A program made the position numbers and the translations under genes. A stretch of 64,000 bases of DNA from Altericroceibacterium spongiae. Lineage in GTDB: Bacteria > Pseudomonadota > Alphaproteobacteria > Sphingomonadales > Sphingomonadaceae. Below the pieces are notes generated by a model that ran no database searches, had not been told where the DNA came from, and was given only the letters and a program-made list of their open reading frames with translations. This document shows positions 27,148-36,063 of the stretch, one piece after another (the first letter of the stretch is position 1; each line of letters opens with the position of its first letter). The stretch lies in the NCBI RefSeq assembly GCF_003610805.1, contig NZ_RAPF01000003.1, positions 1 through 64,000 on the forward strand, written 5' to 3'.

Positions 27148-28866
27148 ATGAAACGGGGGCTTGTTCTATTTTACGTAGCTTTGGCGGTTATTTTTTTAGG
27201 GATGGCGGGCGCCGGCAATGCGGCTGAACCGCTCTATCAGAAAAGCTGTTTGCTCGCAGGTGAGCGTCCCGTTGATATCCGTATCGCCAAACAGAAATCC
27301 AGCTGGAACTGCTCGCCGGATATCGGCGACGCAAATTATCCCTATGTCTGGATACGGGTCGATGCCCGCAATCTGACAAGCGATTATGCCGGCACTGAGG
27401 ATTTGCGTCTTGCAAGCGATGCGATGGCGTTTGAAGGCTTGCAGCTTCATATGGAATTTACCGATGGATCGTCTGTTTCCCGGTATTATGACAGCCGCGC
27501 CATAGCGCAAAATTTTGGCGCGGGAACATGGTTCACATTGCCGCTGAAAACGAATGGCAAGCCGCTATCTGCGCTATATGTCCGGGTCGATCGGCCCATG
27601 GGCTCTCTGGTCACCCGAATGATGGAGCTCGACCGTGGCGCAGCCGCCGATGCGGAAAAGCTTACCGCGATGATCGTTTTTGCGCTGATTGTCGGGATGA
27701 TGCTGCTGGCGGCGTTTTACAGTGTCAGCCTGTTTGTGGTCATGCATGCGCGGTTCGTTCTTTATCACGCTTTTATCGCCATACTTCTGACGATTTACAC
27801 CGTAGCATCCAGTTCGCTGATTTTTGTGTTTTTCCCGGAAACGACACTTTGGGTCCGTTCCATTTTGTCTTACGGGGCAGCGGCCATGTCGATGGCGATG
27901 CTGGTGCCTTTTTTGTTTTCTTTTTTGGAACGCGAAGCAGTGGCGCCGGTGATGCGCTGGCTGGGGCTGGCTTTCTTTCCGCTGGCCTGTTTCGCGGCTA
28001 TTTTCGTACCGCTTTTCGGGAGAGAAATGGCTTTCGGAATACGGCCGATCTATCATCTGTTTTTCGTGCCCGGTGCGCTGCTTTTCGTGGCGTTGTGTAT
28101 TCAGGCCTGGCGACGCAACAGCCGGGCAGTGCAATATGTTATCCTTGCCTGGGCTTTGCCCATAGCGATGGCGGTGGAGCGGGTATTCCGCGGCCTGAAT
28201 TTATATAGCGCACCGGTAGAATGGGATTTCGGTTTCTATGTCGCGATGGGATATGAAGCCATTGTGATGGTTATGGCGGTGGCCTGGCGTGTGTCGCAAT
28301 TGCGCGGCGAACGGGACAAGGCCGTGGCCAGCCATAATGAACTGACGGTTCTGGCGGAAACCGATGGCCTCACCGGCCTGCCCAACCGGCGGTCATTCGA
28401 TCAGCAGGAATGGATGCATGACGATCATCTGGTGTTGCTCGATGTCGATCACTTTAAGAAAGTGAATGACCGTTATGGACATCTGATCGGCGATGCGGTG
28501 CTGAAGGTGATCGGCCGGGAACTGGCCGCTGCCGTGGAAGATCGCGTTCTGGTACGGGCCTGGCGTCTCGGCGGGGAGGAATTCGGGGCATTGATTGTCG
28601 GCAGGTCAGGCGACGTTGTGAGCGAGGTGCTGGACGGATTGCGGCAGGCTATTTCGGAAACGATTGCGAGCGAAGTGCCGGTGCTCGAAGACCCTGTAAC
28701 GATGAGTGCGGGGCTGGCTCAGACCGAGGAAGGGAGTCTGCCCAAAACCTATCGCTCCGCCGATGCGGCGCTTTATCGGGCAAAAGGGCTGGGGCGCAAT
28801 CGCATTTGCTATAGCCAGAATAACGGCCATTCGATCATTATATTCGAACGGCCTGCTGCGGCTTAA
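27148..28866 (+). CDS. Membrane diguanylate cyclase (7TMR-DISM plus GGDEF)
   Basis: A 572-residue sensor. A signal peptide (ending near AGNAA) precedes a periplasmic beta-rich domain of the 7TMR-DISM extracellular type 2 class (about 30-170), then seven helices (about 195-395), a short coiled linker and a GGDEF domain. The active-site motif is GGEEF at about 475-479, preceded by TDGLTGLPNRRSF and DVDHFKKVNDRYGH, so cyclic-di-GMP synthesis is expected. No RxxD inhibitory site is obvious. ATG 27148 precedes a good signal peptide; the longer start at 27097 adds 17 charged residues. Confidence 0.9.
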   Translation: MKRGLVLFYVALAVIFLGMAGAGNAAEPLYQKSCLLAGERPVDIRIAKQKSSWNCSPDIGDANYPYVWIRVDARNLTSDYAGTEDLRLASDAMAFEGLQLHMEFTDGSSVSRYYDSRAIAQNFGAGTWFTLPLKTNGKPLSALYVRVDRPMGSLVTRMMELDRGAAADAEKLTAMIVFALIVGMMLLAAFYSVSLFVVMHARFVLYHAFIAILLTIYTVASSSLIFVFFPETTLWVRSILSYGAAAMSMAMLVPFLFSFLEREAVAPVMRWLGLAFFPLACFAAIFVPLFGREMAFGIRPIYHLFFVPGALLFVALCIQAWRRNSRAVQYVILAWALPIAMAVERVFRGLNLYSAPVEWDFGFYVAMGYEAIVMVMAVAWRVSQLRGERDKAVASHNELTVLAETDGLTGLPNRRSFDQQEWMHDDHLVLLDVDHFKKVNDRYGHLIGDAVLKVIGRELAAAVEDRVLVRAWRLGGEEFGALIVGRSGDVVSEVLDGLRQAISETIASEVPVLEDPVTMSAGLAQTEEGSLPKTYRSADAALYRAKGLGRNRICYSQNNGHSIIIFERPAAA

Positions 28867-28989
28867 GGTGCTGCGCGCGGGAACCGTAGATCTGCGGTTT
28901 CTGGGGGCGGCGAGGTTCTTCCTTTTCGCAGCGTCGTCTCTGCCGGACACATGATCGGGTAGCTGTCTGCGCGTCGCTCGCACATACGA

Positions 28990-29019
28990 AAAGGCCCGGA
29001 GATTTCTCTCCGGGCCTTT
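28990..29019. terminator. Terminator downstream of groEL
   Basis: AAAGGCCCGGAGA (28990-29002) pairs exactly with TCTCCGGGCCTTT (29007-29019) around TTTC. It can serve groEL on the minus strand and the diguanylate cyclase gene on the plus strand. Confidence 0.92.
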
Positions 29020-29044
29020 CCTGTCAGCTTTGGAAGCGCCGGGC

Positions 29045-30688
<1,644 letters not shown>

Positions 30689-30746
30689 CTATTTTCTCCT
30701 GGAATTTGAAATGTTTCGTGAAAGATTAAAGCGAATGACGAGTGGC

Positions 30747-31034
30747 TCAGGCCATCACGCCGAGAATGTCGCTTTCCTTCATGATAAGCAGGTCTTCACC
30801 GTCGACCTTGACTTCGGTGCCTGACCACTTGCCGAAAAGGACGCGATCGCCTTCCTTGACGTCGAGCGGAGTCACCGTGCCGTCTTCGGCCTTGGCGCCG
30901 GAACCAACAGAGACGATTTCGCCTTCGCTCGGCTTTTCCTTGGCGCTATCGGGGATGATGATGCCACCAGCCGTTTTTTCTTCGGCTTCGATGCGGCGGA
31001 CCAGAACACGGTCGTGCAGCGGACGGAATGCCAT
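30747..31034 (-). CDS. groES: Co-chaperonin GroES
   Basis: A 95-residue heptameric lid for GroEL. The mobile loop region is [16 protein letters not shown] (about 20-35) and the family opening [12 protein letters not shown] is present. It is the first gene of the groESL operon, with a GGAAGAGG ribosome-binding site and a CIRCE operator 36 bases upstream of the ATG. Confidence 0.98.
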   Translation of the reverse strand: MAFRPLHDRVLVRRIEAEEKTAGGIIIPDSAKEKPSEGEIVSVGSGAKAEDGTVTPLDVKEGDRVLFGKWSGTEVKVDGEDLLIMKESDILGVMA

Positions 31035-31069
31035 ATTGATGACCTCTTCCTAAGAGTTGATTATCAGGT

Positions 31070-31096
31070 TTGGCACTCTCGGTGTGAGAGTGCCAG
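31070..31096 (-). promoter_or_regulatory. CIRCE operator (HrcA site) upstream of groESL
   Basis: TTGGCACTC, nine bases, then GAGTGCCAG, close to the CIRCE consensus TTAGCACTC-N9-GAGTGCTAA. The 7-bp arms GGCACTC/GAGTGCC are exact. This implies heat-shock repression by HrcA, whose gene is not in the window. Confidence 0.93.
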
Positions 31097-31186
31097 CGGC
31101 GCGGATATGGTTGGGATGAAGAGCGCCGTCAAGGACTGGCTGGGCAATTTTTTTGACACCGCAATGAAAATTGCGGTCAATCGGTA

Positions 31187-32584
31187 TCAGTGCCGGATCA
31201 ACCCCAGCTTTTCACGTCTGATCCAGCGCTGCATCAGCGCTATGGCGACCAGGCTGAGACCGGTAGCGAGACCGATCCATACGCCGAGCCCGGCAAGCGG
31301 TGTTTCGAAAGCGAGATAGAGGGCGAGCGTGAAGCCGCAGGCCCAGTAGCCGAGTATGGCATAGGCCATCGGTACGCGCGTATCCTGCAGGCCGCGCAAA
31401 GCCCCCATGGCGACGGCCTGCAAAGCATCGGAGAGCTGGAAGGCAGCGGCAATCGCCAGATAGCTGACAGCCAGAGCGACCAGCGCATGATTGGCGGGAT
31501 CGGCGGGGTCGATCCACGCTGATAATAGTAATTCCGGCGTAAACAGCATGCCGCCTCCGGTGACGGCAACGAAAGCGAGGCTACATGAAATGGCCGCCCA
31601 TCCGGCGCGACCTATAGCCTCCCGGTTACGAGAGCCATAATGGTAGCCGACGCGAATAACAGCGGCCTGCCCGATGCCGAAGGGTATCTGAAAGGCCAGT
31701 GCAGCGATATTGAGTGCCAGCGTATGGGCGGCAAGTTCCAGCGCCCCGATATTGCCCATCAGGAAAGCGGCGGAGCCGAACAGTCCGGCTTCGGCGATAA
31801 TAGTGATGGCGACAGGTGTTCCGATCCGGACAATCGCCTTGAAGCCTTCCCATTCGGGCCGCCACCAATTGCCGAATATATGATAACGCCGTAACCGCCT
31901 GTTGTGCTGGATCGCGAGGACGAAGGCCGCCATGGTTGCTATACCGGTGATAACGCTGGCCCATGCTGCACCTTCCAGCCCCATTTCGGGCGCGCCGAAG
32001 GCGCCGAAAATCAGAATGTAATTGCCGATAAAATTGACCGGCAGAACAGCCAGCGCAATCATCGTTGCAAAGAAAGGGCGCCCAAGAGCAGAGACGAAAT
32101 TGCGCAAGACATTGGCAATAAGCTGCGGAACGAAGGCCCAGGCAATGATGTCGAGATAAGTCGATGCAGGCATTGCGACCTCCGGTGGCTGGCCTGTCAT
32201 GCGCATAATCCACTCGCCATTGAAGCACAGAACCATGCCAAGCAGGCCAACCAGGACCGACAGCCAGAACGCCATGCGTGTCGCCCGTCTTACTTCACGG
32301 ATTGCCGGACCTTTCCGGCCGACCGCCTCGGCGATCAGCGCTGCAACCGAACCCGTCAGCCCGCACAGGCTCCATAACAGCGTGCCCTGAAAAGCTACCG
32401 CCAGACTCGCTCCGGCTAGCGGGAGCGGGCCGAGGCGGGCGATAAACATGACATCCATCGCGCCGATTGCCATTTGCAACAATCCTGCCAGCGCCAGTGG
32501 CGCGGCAAGGCGCACGGTGGCTGCCAGTTCGGCGCGCCAGCTATCGGCGGTATAGCCGATGGATCGAGGGTGGACGATCGACAT
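31187..32584 (-). CDS. MATE family efflux transporter (NorM-like)
   Basis: A 465-residue inner-membrane protein with 12 predicted helices in two six-helix MatE repeats. The first repeat starts ATVRLAAPLALAGLLQMAIGAMDVMF and the second near residue 245. It resembles NorM-type Na+ or H+ driven exporters of cationic drugs and metabolites. Its promoter region is shared divergently with the cytochrome c gene at 32776. Confidence 0.9.
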   Translation of the reverse strand: MSIVHPRSIGYTADSWRAELAATVRLAAPLALAGLLQMAIGAMDVMFIARLGPLPLAGASLAVAFQGTLLWSLCGLTGSVAALIAEAVGRKGPAIREVRRATRMAFWLSVLVGLLGMVLCFNGEWIMRMTGQPPEVAMPASTYLDIIAWAFVPQLIANVLRNFVSALGRPFFATMIALAVLPVNFIGNYILIFGAFGAPEMGLEGAAWASVITGIATMAAFVLAIQHNRRLRRYHIFGNWWRPEWEGFKAIVRIGTPVAITIIAEAGLFGSAAFLMGNIGALELAAHTLALNIAALAFQIPFGIGQAAVIRVGYHYGSRNREAIGRAGWAAISCSLAFVAVTGGGMLFTPELLLSAWIDPADPANHALVALAVSYLAIAAAFQLSDALQAVAMGALRGLQDTRVPMAYAILGYWACGFTLALYLAFETPLAGLGVWIGLATGLSLVAIALMQRWIRREKLGLIRH

Positions 32585-32775
32585 AGAGCCGGACCGGATA
32601 GGGCGGCTTTATGGCAGAGGCGAGTCCTATTATCCGTGATTGTCGGATTTCCGTCATGCGTGAAAGCGATTGCATTGCGACCGATATTGCCGGGCCCGCG
32701 CCGGATTGCATTAACAGCCCTTGCATAGCCGGATCAGGACTATAGTAACGATCGTGATTATTCGGGAGTGTAACG

Positions 32776-33255
32776 GTGAAAATTCAGAATTTGGTGACCT
32801 GCTCTATTATGGCCGGGGTGCTGGCGGCCTGCGGGGGTGGTGCTTCGGAAGAAGCTGAGGGCTCTGCCGCCTCGCAAACTGCGGAAGGCGATACCGCAAA
32901 CGCGGCGGCAGGGAACGGTTCGATGGCGCAGGCATCGGACGAAGCGGCAGCCTATGATCCCGCATCCGGCCCGCCCAAGGCCTTTGCACAATGTTCGATC
33001 TGCCATTCGGCGGAGCCGGGCAAGAATATGATCGGCCCCTCTCTGGCAGGGATTTACGGTGAGAAGGCGGGTGATGTCGAAGGGTTCAATTTTAGCCCGG
33101 CGATGATGAAATCGGGCCTTGTCTGGGATGATGAGACGCTCGATGCTTATATCGAGAACCCGCGTAAAGTCGTGCCCGGTACACGTATGAGCTATGCAGG
33201 TATGAAAAACCCGGAAATGCGTCAGCAGATTATCGAGTATATCAAGTCGCTCTAA
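32776..33255 (+). CDS. Lipoprotein c-type cytochrome
   Basis: A 159-residue protein. A lipobox LAAC (Cys19) follows a short signal peptide, then comes an Ala/Glu-rich flexible linker of about 45 residues, then a monohaem class I cytochrome c domain with the haem-binding CSICH at 73-77 and probable axial Met in PGTRMSYAGM near 143. The linker would let the haem domain reach partners while anchored in a membrane, as with cytochrome c-552 types. The start is GTG with GGGAG upstream. It is probably an electron carrier to a terminal oxidase. Confidence 0.88.
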   Translation: MKIQNLVTCSIMAGVLAACGGGASEEAEGSAASQTAEGDTANAAAGNGSMAQASDEAAAYDPASGPPKAFAQCSICHSAEPGKNMIGPSLAGIYGEKAGDVEGFNFSPAMMKSGLVWDDETLDAYIENPRKVVPGTRMSYAGMKNPEMRQQIIEYIKSL

Positions 33256-33273
33256 AAGAGAGCGCCGGAATAT

Positions 33274-33308
33274 AAAAAGGGCGGCGCCGCGAAGGTGCCA
33301 CCCTTTTT
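33274..33308 (+). terminator. Terminator of the cytochrome c gene
   Basis: AAAAAGGGCGGC (33274-33285) pairs, with one mismatch, with GCCACCCTTTTT (33297-33308); the T-run completes a Rho-independent terminator. Confidence 0.75.
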
Positions 33309-33326
33309 CTGTCTCTCGAAGGAGAG

Positions 33327-33353
33327 AAAAAGCGGGGCCGGCAACCCGGCCCC
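33327..33353 (-). terminator. Terminator of rplJ-rplL
   Basis: On the minus strand GGGGCCGG pairs exactly with CCGGCCCC around a four-base loop and is followed by GC and TTTTT (plus-strand A tract at 33327-33331). Confidence 0.88.
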
Positions 33354-33360
33354 AACCCAA

Positions 33361-33738
33361 TTACTTGAGTTCGACGGTGCCGCCGGCTTCTTCGAGCTTC
33401 TTCTTGATTTCTTCGGCTTCTGCCTTGGCAACGCCTTCCTTGACGGGCTTCGGTGCGCCTTCGACAAGAGCCTTGGCTTCGGTCAGGCCCAGGCCGGTGA
33501 TGGCGCGGACTTCCTTGATGACCTGGATCTTCTTGCCACCGTCGCCGGTCAGAACGACGTCGAATTCGTCCTTTTCTTCAGCAGCGGCTTCACCGGCACC
33601 ACCAGCGGCCGGGCCAGCAACGGCAACGGCTGCGGAAGCGGAAACGCCCCATTCTTCTTCAAGGGCTTTGGCGAGTTCAGCAGCTTCCAGCACGGTGAGC
33701 TGCGACAGTTCTTCAACGATCTTGGCGATATCAGCCAT
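33361..33738 (-). CDS. rplL: Ribosomal protein L7/L12
   Basis: A 125-residue stalk protein that recruits translation factors. The N-terminal dimerisation domain ([20 protein letters not shown]) is followed by an Ala/Gly hinge (about 35-52) and the C-terminal factor-binding domain ([20 protein letters not shown]). It follows rplJ by 75 bases on the same strand. Unlike the common arrangement, rpoB does not follow it. Confidence 0.98.
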   Translation of the reverse strand: MADIAKIVEELSQLTVLEAAELAKALEEEWGVSASAAVAVAGPAAGGAGEAAAEEKDEFDVVLTGDGGKKIQVIKEVRAITGLGLTEAKALVEGAPKPVKEGVAKAEAEEIKKKLEEAGGTVELK

Positions 33739-33813
33739 GGTATTGTACTCCAGTCAGATGATGTGCCCGGCCCGATTGCGGTGCCGGGAGAATGTACGCT
33801 TGCGTAAAACCGC

Positions 33814-34329
33814 TTATGCTGCGTCCTTGGCGCCATAGGCACCGAACACGCGAGCCAGCTTGGCGGAGGGCTCGCTGACAACGCGGGCGATTTTCGTCGC
33901 CGGAGCGTTGATGAGGCCCACCAGCGTGCCACGCAGCTCGTCGAGCGAAGGCATGGAGGCGAGGGCCTTCACACCGGCTTCGTCGAGCTTCTCGCCACCC
34001 ATCGATCCGCCGACGATTTCGAGCTTGTCGTTCGTCTTGGCGAAGTCCACGGCAGCCTTGGCGGCTGCGACCGGGTCTTCTGACCAGGCCAGAGCAGTCG
34101 GGCCGGAAAGATATTCTTCCAGACCTTCGTACTGCGTGTCCTTGAGAGCGATTGTGGCAAGGCGGTTCTTCGCAACCTTGTAGGACGCACCGGCGTCACG
34201 CATCTTCTGGCGCAGTTCGGTGGACTGAGCCACCGACAGGCCGAGATTGCGGGTGACTACCACCACGCCAACCTCTTTGAAGACCGCGTTGAGCTGGGCG
34301 ACCGATTCGGTTTTTTGCGAACGATCCAT
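33814..34329 (-). CDS. rplJ: Ribosomal protein L10
   Basis: A 171-residue protein that anchors L7/L12 dimers to the 50S stalk base. It begins MDRSQKTESVAQLNAVF and contains VVVTRNLGLSV, the RNA-binding KVAKNRLA and FAKTNDKL segments, and a C-terminal helix that binds L12. ATG 34329 has AAGGAG upstream. The L10-L12 complex normally represses this operon by binding the mRNA leader. rplK-rplA are not upstream, so this gene is detached from the usual cluster. Confidence 0.97.
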   Translation of the reverse strand: MDRSQKTESVAQLNAVFKEVGVVVVTRNLGLSVAQSTELRQKMRDAGASYKVAKNRLATIALKDTQYEGLEEYLSGPTALAWSEDPVAAAKAAVDFAKTNDKLEIVGGSMGGEKLDEAGVKALASMPSLDELRGTLVGLINAPATKIARVVSEPSAKLARVFGAYGAKDAA

Positions 34330-34600
34330 GCCGTACTCCTTCACTATGGTCATTTTGCTTCCCGGATCGCTCCGAAAGCTCCGTGACCGGCTTCGTTTGC
34401 TTGCTTTCGCATGAAGAACACACGAAAGCTCCACGCCGGATGATCCGACGCAGGCGAGTCCGTGACTAGGGAAGGAGGCACACCGACTGGTGCAAAAGGC
34501 AGTTCTTCCTGTGAAGGCTGCCCGAAAACTCTTTTCCCCGTCTAGGCCGGAAATTAAGCACCCCTAATTGGACGCACCAGCTGTCTCGGACGGACGACCG
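34330..34600 (-). promoter_or_regulatory. Long 5' leader of rplJL, probable L10 autoregulatory region
   Basis: About 270 bases with no gene precede rplJ, after the terminator of the upstream operon. Length and position fit an L10-binding leader. I did not derive a specific kink-turn fold, nor a confident promoter, by eye. Confidence 0.4.
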
Positions 34601-34606
34601 GCAGAC

Positions 34607-34635
34607 AAAAGCCCCGCCGGTCAGGGCAGGGCCTT
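34607..34635 (-). terminator. Terminator of the DUF2975-XRE operon
   Basis: On the minus strand AAGGCCCTGCC pairs, with one wobble, with GGCGGGGCTTTT, leaving a T4 tail. It separates the regulator operon from the rplJ leader. Confidence 0.65.
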
Positions 34636-34668
34636 TAGTTTGCTGGGTGAGAGAGTCAAGCCTGAATG

Positions 34669-34899
34669 CTATTCGGCTGCTTCGACGGTTTCCCCACTTT
34701 CTTCATAGCCGAGCAGGTCGCCGGGCTGGCAATCGAGTTCGCGGCAGATTGCTTCCAGTGTGCTGAAACGGATGGCTTTTGCCTTGCCCGTCTTCAGGAT
34801 GGAGAGATTGGCGAGAGTCAGGCCCACGCGGTCGGCCAGCTCGGTGAGGGTCATGCGACGATCATGCAGGATGTCGTCCAGTTTCACTTCGATTGGCAT
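34669..34899 (-). CDS. XRE-family helix-turn-helix regulator (YozG-like)
   Basis: A 76-residue Cro/C1-type regulator. The HTH spans about residues 15-60 (MTLTELADRVGLTLANLSIL, then FSTLEAICRELDCQPGDLL). It overlaps the DUF2975 gene as ATGA, a pairing found repeatedly in bacteria in which the small regulator and the membrane protein act together. Autoregulation is likely through the palindromes upstream of the operon (35633-35679). Confidence 0.88.
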   Translation of the reverse strand: MPIEVKLDDILHDRRMTLTELADRVGLTLANLSILKTGKAKAIRFSTLEAICRELDCQPGDLLGYEESGETVEAAE

Positions 34900-35438
34900 C
34901 AGACGGTTCCTTCCAGATCCTGCCGCATTTCAGTACCCTTGCGGAAGACGCGGGCCAGAATGAAGAGCACCAATGCCAGCAGCAATCCGTCAATCGAAAA
35001 ACTGGAGTCGAAATGAGTGTTTTCTCCGGCATCGGCGGCGATTGCGGCTATATAGGATGCGGCGGCGGCCAGGGGAATGGTAGCAAGCTGGCTTACCAGC
35101 GCAGTCCAGCCCATCCGCGTAAGGCGTCGGGCATTGTCCGCTATGAAAGGATCACCTTCGCCCACGCTGTTCACAATACGGTGCAATAGCAGGAAAAAGT
35201 AGAAAGCCATTGCCAGAACCGCGAGGGCAAGCAGGAAGAGGAGTGCAAGGACCCAGACAAATTCAGCGCCCGGTGTGACGCCGCTGGCGGCCAGCTCGTA
35301 TAGCAGCGGGCCCTGATATAGCGGCAATGCCAGCAGCGCGATGGTAACCGCCGCGCCGCCTATGGCTATGGCACCGAGAAAAATAAGCAGAATGACACGG
35401 GCGGCTGCAAGTAAAGGGTCGGATGAGAGAGCGCGCAT
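34899..35438 (-). CDS. DUF2975 membrane protein
   Basis: A 179-residue inner-membrane protein with four predicted helices (about 8-35, 58-88, 112-135, 147-165) and a conserved cytoplasmic segment GDPFIADNARRLTRMGW typical of DUF2975. Function is unknown. It may sense or transmit a membrane signal to the XRE partner encoded downstream with a four-base overlap. The ATG has AAGGAG upstream, and 36 bases separate it from the 45-aa gene. Confidence 0.85.
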   Translation of the reverse strand: MRALSSDPLLAAARVILLIFLGAIAIGGAAVTIALLALPLYQGPLLYELAASGVTPGAEFVWVLALLFLLALAVLAMAFYFFLLLHRIVNSVGEGDPFIADNARRLTRMGWTALVSQLATIPLAAAASYIAAIAADAGENTHFDSSFSIDGLLLALVLFILARVFRKGTEMRQDLEGTV

Positions 35439-35474
35439 GACGAAGGCTCCTTGGAATTAATGTTTGTGACCGGT

Positions 35475-35612
35475 TCAGGCGAGGAAGGGGGTGCTTACCA
35501 ATGTGGCTGCATGGGCCTGCGGCACGGTCAGAACCTGCTGGAAGCCGGCAAAAGTGAGTAGAGCGGCGCTGACAAGAGCGAGACCGTTCAGGGTGAATTT
35601 GGGCATGTGCAT
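35475..35612 (-). CDS. 45-residue small exported or membrane protein
   Basis: A short gene starting MHMPKFTLNGLALVSAALLT with a signal-like hydrophobic stretch (residues 8-24), then FAGFQQVLTVPQAHAA and a short tail ending in PFLA. The AHA-A position could be a signal peptidase site. GGAG lies seven bases before the ATG. It is the first gene of the DUF2975-XRE operon, directly after the operator palindromes. I infer a small peptide linked to that pair; no family name is known to me. Confidence 0.65.
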   Translation of the reverse strand: MHMPKFTLNGLALVSAALLTFAGFQQVLTVPQAHAATLVSTPFLA

Positions 35613-35632
35613 TTTCGTTCTCCGATATGTTC

Positions 35633-35644
35633 AATATCGATATT
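35633..35644. promoter_or_regulatory. Self-complementary 12-bp operator candidate
   Basis: AATATCGATATT is a perfect palindrome 21 bases upstream of the 45-aa gene, in a strongly AT-rich promoter region. Confidence 0.45.
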
Positions 35645-35662
35645 CAATAAGGATGTGATTTC

Positions 35663-35679
35663 TTATTGTCAAACAATAA
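35663..35679. promoter_or_regulatory. Second operator candidate upstream of the XRE operon
   Basis: TTATTGT, CAA, then ACAATAA form an exact 7-bp dyad with a 3-bp spacer. Together with the palindrome at 35633 it could bind the XRE regulator and affect the divergent rpoB side. Confidence 0.5.
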
Positions 35680-35790
35680 TATTGAAAAACGATAATAAGC
35701 ACATTGATATATGATATGTAACGCTGTTTTTGGCTCGGTTTAGCAATGGCGAGAGGCGCTTGAATCCGGGATTTTTGCCTTGTCCGCACA

Positions 35791-35819
35791 TTGACAGGTG
35801 CAAGGTGAAAACCTATATC
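35791..35819 (+). promoter_or_regulatory. Strong sigma-70-type promoter upstream of rpoB
   Basis: A perfect TTGACA (35791-35796), a 17-base spacer, then TATATC (35814-35819). It predicts a start near 35826 and a leader of about 240 nt before the rpoB ATG. No terminator hairpin interrupts that leader. Confidence 0.65.
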
Positions 35820-36063
35820 CAGCCCCACATGCCGGTTTGCTTCGAGCAAGCCGAACCCGGCGCGGGGGTTCGGCCAGGAATGGAAGGGCCGGTTTTCCAT
35901 AGACGCGAAACAGAGCTGTAAAAGGCAGGGATCCGTTAGGATTCGTGTGTCTTTGCAGCTGTTGTCGTCTCTGTGGGCCACATCTGCGCGTGGCATGAAA
36001 TTAGGACGAATCGGTTCCAGCGATCCGGTTCCGAATCGACAAGCGAAGAGGTCCAACGCACAT

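Noticed and set aside
35947-36063. Earlier start for rpoB, adding 39 residues
   Set aside because: The extra residues are unlike RpoB N-termini; the ATG at 36064 fits the family, and the extension lies in the mRNA leader.
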